A model generated the notes under the pieces. That model was given only the letters and a program-made list of their open reading frames with translations, searched no databases and was not told the DNA's origin. Shown in pieces: positions 1 through 5,530 of a stretch of 8,461 nucleotides of DNA. The stretch covers positions 1 to 8,461 of the forward strand of contig RFKO01000142.1 of assembly GCA_003694235.1 (NCBI GenBank), given 5' to 3'. Made by a program: the position numbers and the translations under genes. The stretch's first letter is position 1. Each line of letters begins with the position of its first letter. This DNA comes from Anaerolineae bacterium (lineage in GTDB: Bacteria; Chloroflexota; Anaerolineae; Anaerolineales; UBA11858).

Positions 1-159
1 CTGGAGGCCGCCGCGCTGCCCGGTCAGATTCTGCTCGCCGAAGCCGTGTACCGCCAGGTCGCCGACGCCGTCGTGGCGCGGCAGTTACCCCCTCTGGAGA
101 TCAAGGGCAAATCCGAACCGGCGGTGGTATTCGAGCTGCTGGAACTGCGCCAGGAGTGA
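1..159 (+). CDS. C-terminal end of a class III adenylate/guanylate cyclase (5' partial)
   Basis: The first 52 codons in frame 1 run from the window edge to a TGA stop at 157-159. They read like the tail of a class III nucleotide cyclase catalytic domain: a GQILLAEAVYRQV segment, then a PLEIKGKSEPAVVFELLEL segment. This matches the family ending in which a helix (GEIL.SE..YR.V) is followed by strands carrying a K-G-K-x-E-P-V-x-V-Y-E-L type motif. The family makes cAMP or cGMP from ATP or GTP. The metal-binding aspartates and base-selecting residues lie upstream of the window, so substrate and activity cannot be judged. In many bacteria such domains are joined to sensor, TPR or zinc-ribbon modules; none is visible here. 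The next gene starts 3 nt after the stop and its AGGAG ribosome site lies at the end of this gene, so the two are probably cotranscribed. What is seen is a short tail; the family call rests on that motif alone. Confidence 0.72.
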   Translation: MEAAALPGQILLAEAVYRQVADAVVARQLPPLEIKGKSEPAVVFELLELRQE

Positions 160-162
160 ACG

Positions 163-786
163 ATGCTGGTGCAATATCACATCGAAATGTGCCGCCGCGC
201 TCTGTCAGATGTCTTCTCCCCCGCCGCGCTGGAGACCATCATCGCCGCCAACATCGCCCAGGATAACTTGCGCGGGCAAATCGGCCATCCGGAGTTTCAC
301 TTCGACAATTCCGCCTTCGCCGCAGGCAATCTCTACCTCGAACAGCAGCGCCAGGAGAGCCTGACCGCGCTCTCTCAGCAAGACGCCGACGCGGCGCGGC
401 GCGCTTTCGGCCGCCTGACGCACGCCGCCCAGGATTTCTACGCCCACAGCAATTACATCGCCTTGTGGCTGGCCCGTTATCCGGCGGAGGGGCGCCCCGC
501 GCCGCCCCAGGTAGACCCCCTCGACCCGGAGATTCTCCAACACCCTGAGCTGCGCAGCGGTCGCGTCTACCCGCTGGAGGCGCTGACGTATCTGCCCGCC
601 CTGCGCCCTCTCGTGCGCCGGCTGCTGCCGCCAGACGCACACATCCACATGAACCTGGATTACCCCGCCCGCGGCCCGCTATTCCCCTACGCTCTGGAAG
701 CCGCGGTCAAACGCACCCGCCACGAGTTGCACCGCACGCTTGAATTACTGCCCGCAGAACAACACCTTGTTTTCCTGGGCGCTTGA
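163..786 (+). CDS. HET-C-like protein, putative zinc-dependent phospholipase C/P1 nuclease-type fold
   Basis: A 207-residue protein starting at ATG 163, with AGGAG at 152-156 and a 6-nt spacer. The diagnostic part is residues 84-97, GRLTHAAQDFYAHSN, where H87, D91 and H95 form an HxxxDxxxH pattern. An upstream FHFDN (H46, D48) and a downstream HIHMNLDYPARG segment (H160, H162, N164, D166) fit the set of metal ligands expected in HET-C-like proteins, which relate to the zinc phospholipase C/P1 nuclease helical fold. A final helix with ALEAAVKRTRHEL also fits. No signal peptide or membrane segment is evident, so it is probably cytoplasmic. Length is short compared with fungal HET-C or VWA7-type proteins, so this would be a single-domain version. 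It follows the cyclase tail by 3 nt and precedes the C25 protease gene by 2 nt. Whether it hydrolyses phospholipids, nucleic acid or nothing cannot be read from the sequence. The alternative is an uncharacterised zinc-binding helical protein. Confidence 0.58.
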   Translation: MLVQYHIEMCRRALSDVFSPAALETIIAANIAQDNLRGQIGHPEFHFDNSAFAAGNLYLEQQRQESLTALSQQDADAARRAFGRLTHAAQDFYAHSNYIALWLARYPAEGRPAPPQVDPLDPEILQHPELRSGRVYPLEALTYLPALRPLVRRLLPPDAHIHMNLDYPARGPLFPYALEAAVKRTRHELHRTLELLPAEQHLVFLGA

Positions 787-788
787 CG

Positions 789-2636
789 ATGGGGAACACC
801 ACTGTTGCCAGAAACCACAGAAAACGTCGCTATGCTTTCAGGCGCGCAGCGCAAAGTACCGCTTTGGCGTTGATTATCCTGACGTGGGGCGTGCTTTCTC
901 TGGCTTTCCTCTGGCCCTGGATTGCCCAACTGCGAGATACAACACCGCCTCTCCGCCTCCCGCCTGCTGCAGGCTATAACTACCTGATTATCGCCCCCAA
1001 AAATTTCCGGGAAAGCGCGCTGGAGTGGGCAGACTATCGCCGGCAAAGCGGGTATCAGGTCAAAGTAGCGTTGCTGGATGAGCAACAACGCACCACAGCG
1101 CAGGTTGCAAAACTGATTCGGGAGACCTATTTCAGCAGTCAATCCCCGTATCCGTTTTTTGTGCTCATCCTGGGGCACGCCCATACCGAGATAGCGCACC
1201 CGGAAAGTTACATCCCCACGTATACCCTTCCCATCACCCCCCAGGAGGCCGACATCGTCGGGTACGACACAATCGCCGGCGATAGCGGCTACGCCTTCGA
1301 CCCTGAGACAAATACCTGGCTGCCTATCATCATAGGCCGTTTGCCGTTTTTCTATGAGGAATGGGTATTCGCAAAACTGGCAGACGTGAGGCAGTACGAA
1401 AAATCCTCGCTCTCTGCGTTGCAGCGCCGCCAGGTGGAACTGATTGCATCGGATGCAAACTGGGGAGATGCCTTTGCTCTGCTGATGGAAGCAGGGCTGC
1501 GGGAGTTTGCGCGCGCCTATCTGCCGCCTGATGTAAACCTGCACACTATTTACGGCTATCCTCGCAGCGTTTATAGTTTGCCGCTTGAAAAATACCCGCG
1601 GGAAGTTCTCTCGCGCTTCAACGCGGGTGCGTTGTGGGTATCTTACGTTGGGCATGGCTCAGATTACGCGCTTGGCCCGGCGACATCTTTGGACGGCACT
1701 ACTGCAACAATGCTGGATTACCAAAGCGTGGTAGATTTTCCCCTGGCGATGAACAACACCATTGTGACGTTTACGGCTTGTGCCGTGGGGACGTTGGACA
1801 GTTCAAGCGACATTCCCTCCCTGGCTGAGCTGCTCACCATGCCCATCGGCGGCAAGGCGATTGCCACTTTTGCCGCCTCAAGAATCACTTTTGAAATTCC
1901 GAATACATTTCTCCAGAAAGACTTGATGCTGTTGTTGTTCGATGAGCGCGTCCAGACCCTGGGGGAATGGGTTCAGCGGGCAAAGTTCGGTTACGCAAAC
2001 CCCGCCTTGGATTCTTCGCTGACGTTGTGGCTCTTCAAGCAGTTCGCCGCCACAATCTACAATTGGCTTATCATCGCGCCGGATTGCCCTTGCAACTTCG
2101 AAGACGAGCAGATTTACTTGTGGCATCTTTGGAGTTACAACTTGTTTGGCGACCCGGCTTTGCGCATCGCGCGCTACACAGCCCAGGCAGAAATCAGCCC
2201 CGCTCTGTTCTGGCAACCTTTTGGCATCGGGGGCGCGCTCAAGTTTTCCGGCCATATAGAGGCGGATGCGGGAAAATTGCCAAAAGAGGTGCAGGTTTTC
2301 CTGAAGCCCGCCCCCGGTAGTGATATACCGGTAAAGGGGGAAAATCGCTCTCAATGGCAGGTTTACCAGACAGTCAACCGGGCTTATCTCGGCCAGTCCT
2401 CGGCAAAAGTGCTCGAGGACGGTTCCTTTCGCGGTGAAATAGGCGTCCCTGCGGCTACCAAAAGCGGCAAATACGTACTGGAAGTCATCGGCGGGGAGGC
2501 CCACGGTATGAGGGTTGTATACCTGGGATTCCCTCTCGCTGAACTCTTGCGCTCAAAGATTGTGTGGTGGAGCGCCATAACGCTTTATTTGCTCTTGCGC
2601 CTGCGCCGTCGGAAATCCATCATCACTAATGCGTAG
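789..2636 (+). CDS. Membrane-anchored peptidase family C25 (gingipain-fold) cysteine protease homologue
   Basis: A 615-residue protein from ATG 789; a TTG at 783 overlapping the previous stop is an alternative start, and the ribosome site is weak for both. Order of parts: a basic N-terminus (RKRRYAFRR), one transmembrane helix at about residues 23-46, a domain opening with YNYLIIAPKNF, then GYDTIAGDSGYAF and LPIIIGRLPF, then the catalytic region. SYVGHGSDY places the candidate catalytic His at 289, and FTACAVGTLDSS the candidate Cys at 331. SYNLFGDPALRI near residue 455 is the usual end of C25 domains. A beta-rich, Ig-like segment (about 475-580) follows, then a second hydrophobic helix and an RLRRRKS tail. 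By the positive-inside rule both ends are cytoplasmic and the protease domain is outside. C25 enzymes cut proteins after Arg or Lys in gingipains; specificity here is unknown. Both catalytic residues appear intact. Hand counts on four 60-base lines gave 53-57% GC, below the HET-C gene upstream. Confidence 0.8.
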   Translation: MGNTTVARNHRKRRYAFRRAAQSTALALIILTWGVLSLAFLWPWIAQLRDTTPPLRLPPAAGYNYLIIAPKNFRESALEWADYRRQSGYQVKVALLDEQQRTTAQVAKLIRETYFSSQSPYPFFVLILGHAHTEIAHPESYIPTYTLPITPQEADIVGYDTIAGDSGYAFDPETNTWLPIIIGRLPFFYEEWVFAKLADVRQYEKSSLSALQRRQVELIASDANWGDAFALLMEAGLREFARAYLPPDVNLHTIYGYPRSVYSLPLEKYPREVLSRFNAGALWVSYVGHGSDYALGPATSLDGTTATMLDYQSVVDFPLAMNNTIVTFTACAVGTLDSSSDIPSLAELLTMPIGGKAIATFAASRITFEIPNTFLQKDLMLLLFDERVQTLGEWVQRAKFGYANPALDSSLTLWLFKQFAATIYNWLIIAPDCPCNFEDEQIYLWHLWSYNLFGDPALRIARYTAQAEISPALFWQPFGIGGALKFSGHIEADAGKLPKEVQVFLKPAPGSDIPVKGENRSQWQVYQTVNRAYLGQSSAKVLEDGSFRGEIGVPAATKSGKYVLEVIGGEAHGMRVVYLGFPLAELLRSKIVWWSAITLYLLLRLRRRKSIITNA

Positions 2637-2671
2637 GACATGCATCTGTCCTGTTTGCAGTTGTCTTACGC
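2631..2671. repeat. Inverted repeat at the convergent end of the C25 and deacylase genes
   Basis: GCGTAGGAC at 2631-2639 can pair with GTCTTACGC at 2663-2671, giving nine pairs including one G-U and a 23-nt loop. A competing small hairpin, AGGACA/TGTCCT (2635-2640 and 2647-2652, 6-nt loop), lies inside. The structure includes the stop codon of the C25 gene and ends 2 nt before the stop of the minus-strand deacylase gene. It could slow or end transcription from both sides. Neither strand has a T-run after the stem, so it is not a standard intrinsic terminator. Confidence 0.35.
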
Positions 2672-2672
2672 C

Positions 2673-3149
2673 CTACGCCGGACGCGAGATGGCTGCCACG
2701 CGGGCGTTGCACAGTTTTATCAGGTCGTCCACCCCCAGGCGGATGTTCAGCCCGCGCTGCCCGCCGGAGATGTGAATCTCATCGAAAGCCCGCGCGCGCT
2801 CGTCCAGCCAGACCTGAAAACCACGGTTGAGCAACGCCAGCGGCGAAATTCCCCCTGCCTGCAGGCCGGTCAACCGCTCCGCCTCCCGTTGAGTGGGCAG
2901 CTTGACCTTCTTTTCACCGGCCGCTTTCGCCAAAGCCTTCAGGTCAACCTCGCTCGGCCCCGGAACCACCGCCAGAATCGGTTTGCCGCCGGACGGGCGT
3001 ACCACTACAATCGTCTTGAAAACCTGTTCCGCCGGCACGCCCAGCAGACGGGCGGTCTCCAGCGCGCCCAGCTTTTCCGCCGGCAATTCATAGACGGTGT
3101 AGGGAATCTTGCGCTTTTCCAACAATCGGGTTACATTGTTGATGGTCAT
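2673..3149 (-). CDS. ybaK: YbaK/EbsC-type aminoacyl-tRNA deacylase (Cys-tRNA(Pro) deacylase-like)
   Basis: A 158-residue protein, almost the same length as Escherichia coli YbaK (about 159). The family is a free-standing editing domain that removes wrongly attached amino acids from tRNA, typically Cys from tRNA(Pro). Seen here: an N-terminal TRLLEKRKIPYTVYEL helix-strand, GVPAEQVFKTIVV with Lys45 at the position of the family's essential lysine (K46 in Haemophilus and E. coli), LKALAKAAGEKKVKLP, then the GGISPLALLNRGFQVWLD motif and a closing HISGGQRGLNIRLGVDDL. No targeting signal, so cytosolic. I chose ATG 3149 because homologues begin about eleven residues before the KIPYT-type strand; a TTG at 3170 would add seven residues. 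AGGAG lies on the minus strand at 3166-3162, 12 nt from the ATG, a long spacer. The gene is convergent with the C25 gene (36 nt) and divergent from cutA. ProX- or AlaX-like specificity cannot be excluded from sequence alone. Confidence 0.9.
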   Translation of the reverse strand: MTINNVTRLLEKRKIPYTVYELPAEKLGALETARLLGVPAEQVFKTIVVVRPSGGKPILAVVPGPSEVDLKALAKAAGEKKVKLPTQREAERLTGLQAGGISPLALLNRGFQVWLDERARAFDEIHISGGQRGLNIRLGVDDLIKLCNARVAAISRPA

Positions 3150-3172
3150 CGATCTGTGGCTCTCCTGCAAAA

Positions 3173-3202
3173 AGTATGGCGAACACGGAGCAATTCTGTG
3201 AA
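3173..3202 (-). promoter_or_regulatory. Candidate sigma70-type promoter for ybaK
   Basis: On the minus strand, TTCACA (3202-3197) matches 5 of 6 bases of the -35 consensus, and CATACT (3178-3173) matches 4 of 6 of the -10 consensus, with an 18-nt spacer. Transcription would begin near 3166, right at the AGGAG ribosome site, leaving a leader of only about 17 nt before ATG 3149. The match is modest and could arise by chance in this AT-richer gap. Confidence 0.3.
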
Positions 3203-3235
3203 ATTGTCGGCAAAATCCGATGAACTCCGTGGTTA
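3195..3235. repeat. Four degenerate 10-11 bp units upstream of cutA
   Basis: Four consecutive units read TCTGTGAAAT (3195-3204), TGTCGGCAAAA (3205-3215), TCCGATGAAC (3216-3225) and TCCGTGGTTA (3226-3235), all variants of TCYGTGRAAT. The spacing is regular at about one helical turn. They overlap the -35 of the candidate ybaK promoter. This may be a decayed intergenic repeat or chance in a short AT-rich stretch. Confidence 0.35.
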
Positions 3236-3254
3236 GTAATCAAGGAGACATACC

Positions 3255-3599
3255 ATGCAAGCCTGCACAGTTCTCATCACTGCACCCGATGAACAAAGCG
3301 CCAACGCGCTGGCCGAAGCGCTGGTGAGCGAACGGCTGGCCGCCTGCGTCAACATCCTGCCCGGCCTCACGTCGGTTTACCGCTGGCAAGGCGAAGTGCA
3401 GCGCGAGGGTGAAATTTTGCTGCTGGCCAAAACGCAAAAGGCGCTGCTGGATTCGGGCGAGTTTGTCCGCCGGGTCAAAGCGCTGCACCCCTACGAAGTG
3501 CCCGAGGTGATCGCCCTGCCCATCGTGGCCGGCGCGGCCGATTACCTGGCCTGGGTGGAGGAAAACACAGGCGCGCCGCCACAACAGCCAGAAAAGTAG
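3255..3599 (+). CDS. cutA: CutA1 divalent-cation tolerance protein
   Basis: A 114-residue protein, the normal size for CutA1, starting at ATG 3255 with AAGGAG 7 nt upstream. Family signatures are complete: SERLAACVNILPGLTSVYRW with Cys31, EILLLAKT around Lys59, and VKALHPYEVPEVIALPI (H78, P79, Y80, E81) before a final YLAWVEE. CutA1 proteins are small ferredoxin-like subunits that form very stable trimers and bind Cu(II) and other divalent metals. In E. coli mutants lose copper tolerance, but the molecular role remains unsettled. No signal peptide is present, so it is probably cytosolic. The last ten residues (GAPPQQPEK) are a variable polar tail. It is divergent from ybaK and convergent with the ABC permease gene, with 8 nt between stop codons, so it is probably transcribed alone. 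Nothing else in the window is clearly linked to metals. Confidence 0.95.
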   Translation: MQACTVLITAPDEQSANALAEALVSERLAACVNILPGLTSVYRWQGEVQREGEILLLAKTQKALLDSGEFVRRVKALHPYEVPEVIALPIVAGAADYLAWVEENTGAPPQQPEK

Positions 3600-3612
3600 T
3601 TCAACGGCTACT
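3591..3612 (-). terminator. Possible weak terminator of the ABC operon
   Basis: On the minus strand AGTAG (3612-3608) pairs with CTACT (3599-3595) across an 8-nt loop and is followed by TTTTC. The stem includes the TAG stop of the permease gene, and on the plus strand also the cutA stop. A 5-bp stem and a short T-run make this a weak candidate at best. Confidence 0.25.
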
Positions 3613-4834
3613 CGTAGCGCAGCGCCTCCACCGGCTCCAGGTTGGCGGCGCGATTGGCGGGATACAACCCGAAGAACACGCCTACGGCGGCGGAGAACAG
3701 GGTGGCCAGCAACACCGCGTCCAGCCCGATGACCGGCACAATATCGGCATTGTTGGCCGCGGCGATTCGCCCCACGATGAACGAAATCAGCCACCCCAGG
3801 CCGATCCCCAGAATGCCGCCGAACAGGCTGAGCAGCACCGATTCGGTCAGAAATTGCACCAGAATATCGGATTTGCGCGCCCCCATCGCTTTGCGCAAAC
3901 CGATCTCGCGCGTGCGTTCCACCACCGAGACCAGCATGATGTTCATGATGCCAATGCCGCCCACCAGCAGCGAGATGCCGGCAATGCCGCCCAGGAAAAT
4001 GGTCAGGATGCTGGTGATCGAAGAGGCCACATCGAGGAAGTCCTGCTGCGTAAGGATGGTGAAATCGTCCTTGCCGATCTCGGTGCGATGCCGCGTGCGC
4101 AGGATTTGCGCCACTTCTTCGGCAGCCTGCGGCACCAGGTCGGCGCTGGCCGCGCTGACCAGGATGACATCCACCCGATCGCGCGTCGAACGCCGGATCA
4201 GGCGCGATTGCGCGGTGGTCAGGGGGACCAGCACGCGGTCGTCCTCGCTGCCGAACGAACCGCCGCCGCGCTCCTCCAGCACGCCGATCACGCGGAAGGG
4301 TTGCCCCTCGATGCGAACCGTCTCGCCGACCAGGCCGGAGGTGCGGCCAAAGAGTGCATCGGCCACATCCACCCCCAGCAGCACCACCGCCGACTGCCCC
4401 AGCATGTGCGCCTCACTGATGAACTCGCCCTCGGCCACGCGGTAGTTGCGCACCACCTCGTACGCCGGTGTTGCGCCGACCACCGTGGTCACAGTGGATT
4501 CGCCGCCAAAGGTGACCTCCACCGTGCCCTGCAAAATCGGGGCCACACCGACCACCGAGGGCGCGGCAAAGGGATCGGCGATGGCGTTGGCATCGCCCAG
4601 CGTAAGCGGCTTGGGATTGCGCACGTCTTCCGAGCCGCCGCGAAAGACGAACAACAGATTGGTGCCGATGCCTTGAATCTCGCCGGTGATCGAGTTCTGC
4701 GCGCCGGTGCCGATGGCGAGCATGGCGATCACCGCGCCCACACCGATCACAATGCCCAGAATGGTCAGACCGGAGCGCAGCTTGTTGGAAGCCAGACTAT
4801 CCAGTGCTTCGATTACGGCCTGCCAGTAATTCAT
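3608..4834 (-). CDS. MacB/FtsX-family ABC transporter permease
   Basis: A 408-residue permease of the MacB/YknZ type. It has a first membrane helix at about residues 21-43 ([17 protein letters not shown]), a large extracytoplasmic MacB core domain (about 45-270), and three C-terminal helices at about 277-303, 330-357 and 371-393. Conserved features include [14 protein letters not shown] at the start, the [15 protein letters not shown] coupling segment after helix 2 (306-320), and the [17 protein letters not shown] ending. The family does not move substrate through a classic channel; it transmits ATPase motion to the outer domain (mechanotransmission) and works with an adaptor. The ATG overlaps the TGA of the ATPase gene (ATGA, 4831-4834), so translation is probably coupled; AAGGAA lies 8 nt upstream. 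Unlike proteobacterial MacB, ATPase and permease are separate proteins, as in Bacillus YknYZ. Substrate is unknown; lipids, peptides and drugs are all possible. Confidence 0.93.
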   Translation of the reverse strand: MNYWQAVIEALDSLASNKLRSGLTILGIVIGVGAVIAMLAIGTGAQNSITGEIQGIGTNLLFVFRGGSEDVRNPKPLTLGDANAIADPFAAPSVVGVAPILQGTVEVTFGGESTVTTVVGATPAYEVVRNYRVAEGEFISEAHMLGQSAVVLLGVDVADALFGRTSGLVGETVRIEGQPFRVIGVLEERGGGSFGSEDDRVLVPLTTAQSRLIRRSTRDRVDVILVSAASADLVPQAAEEVAQILRTRHRTEIGKDDFTILTQQDFLDVASSITSILTIFLGGIAGISLLVGGIGIMNIMLVSVVERTREIGLRKAMGARKSDILVQFLTESVLLSLFGGILGIGLGWLISFIVGRIAAANNADIVPVIGLDAVLLATLFSAAVGVFFGLYPANRAANLEPVEALRYE

Positions 4835-5517
4835 CTGCTCTCTTCCTTCACCACTTTGCCATCGCGAATGTGGATCACGCGCTGAGTCAGCGCCGCGATC
4901 TCCGGGTCGTGCGTGACGATGATCAACGTCACGCCGCGCTCTTTGTTCAGGTTGAGCAACAACTCCATGATCGCCTCCCCCGAGGCGGTGTCCAGGTTGC
5001 CGGTGGGTTCATCGGCCATCACAATCGAGGGGTTGTTGACCAGGGCGCGGGCGATGGCGACACGCTGCTGCTGGCCGCCGGAAAGTTCGTTGGGGCGGTG
5101 ATGCACACGGTCGGCCAGCCCAACGGCTTCCAGCGCCTCCAGCGCCCGTTTGCGACGGTTGCGGCCGTTGCGGGCATAGCGCAGGGGAAGCTCCACGTTT
5201 GCCAGGGCAGTGGCGCGCGGCAACAGATTGAAGCTCTGGAAGACAAAGCCCACTTTACGGTTGCGAATATCGGCCAGCTGATCATCGTTCAGTTGCGCCA
5301 CGCTCTCTCCGTCGAGGTAGTACTCGCCGGAAGTCGGACGATCCAGACACCCGAGGATGTTCATCAATGTGGATTTACCCGAACCCGAAGGCCCCATGAT
5401 GGAAACGACCTCACCCTGAGCGATGGTCAGCGAAAGGCCGCGCAAAGCGTGCACCTGCACCTCGCCCATGGTGTAAATCTTCACCAGATCGCGGGCATCG
5501 ACAACCCATTCTGCCAT
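4831..5517 (-). CDS. MacB/LolD-type ABC transporter ATP-binding protein
   Basis: A 228-residue ATPase, a typical length for the LolD/YknY/MacB group, with all motifs intact: Walker [10 protein letters not shown] (42-50), Q-loop Gln94 in [10 protein letters not shown], signature LSGGQ (145-149) followed by [10 protein letters not shown], Walker B IVMADE with catalytic Glu170, D-loop NLD (174-176) and H-loop His203 in [25 protein letters not shown] after Walker A is typical of this group. It hydrolyses ATP on the cytoplasmic face to drive the permease encoded next. The same frame is open upstream to about 5799, but that part is out-of-frame adaptor code with unlikely composition. ATG 5517 has AAGGAG at 5532-5527 with a 9-nt spacer, and that site overlaps the adaptor stop. 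The gene lies 13 nt after the adaptor gene and overlaps the permease start by 4 nt. Confidence 0.95.
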   Translation of the reverse strand: MAEWVVDARDLVKIYTMGEVQVHALRGLSLTIAQGEVVSIMGPSGSGKSTLMNILGCLDRPTSGEYYLDGESVAQLNDDQLADIRNRKVGFVFQSFNLLPRATALANVELPLRYARNGRNRRKRALEALEAVGLADRVHHRPNELSGGQQQRVAIARALVNNPSIVMADEPTGNLDTASGEAIMELLLNLNKERGVTLIIVTHDPEIAALTQRVIHIRDGKVVKEESR

Positions 5518-5530
5518 CTCTGCCTGCTCC

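Larger units (their letters stand above)
3150..3254. other. Shared upstream region between divergent ybaK and cutA
   Basis: This 105-nt gap is the longest non-coding stretch in the window and must carry the signals for both flanking genes. It holds a possible minus-strand promoter, a run of degenerate 10-bp units, and the cutA ribosome site AAGGAG at 3242-3247 (7-nt spacer to ATG 3255). CACGGAG (3184-3190) and CTCCGTG (3225-3231) form a 7-bp inverted repeat with 34 nt between the arms. I see no convincing -35/-10 pair for cutA and no metal-box or riboswitch pattern. Confidence 0.6.

Noticed and set aside
687..1655. Long minus-strand open frame (322 codons) opposite the HET-C and C25 genes
   Set aside because: It resembles no family and is rich in Arg/Cys/Gln. 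The plus-strand frame carries clear C25 motifs, so this is a shadow.
1..2636. The left block as a gasdermin- or caspase-type abortive infection locus
   Set aside because: No gasdermin-like or pore-forming partner is recognisable and the C25 domain is predicted to face outside, so a specific defence-system name is not supported.
2640..3236. Plus-strand open frame of 198 codons between the C25 gene and cutA
   Set aside because: It is a shadow of ybaK, whose conserved motifs lie on the minus strand.
3150..3254. Metal-responsive operator or riboswitch upstream of cutA
   Set aside because: No copper-box or zinc-box palindrome and no long structured leader could be seen; the only inverted repeat has a 34-nt spacer.
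3854..4885. Plus-strand open frame of 343 codons opposite the permease and ATPase genes
   Set aside because: Its composition is dominated by His/Gln/Arg/Asp/Ala, a typical reverse shadow of GC-rich code, and the minus strand has well-conserved permease and ATPase motifs. The overlapping frame at 3642-4445 was rejected for the same reason.
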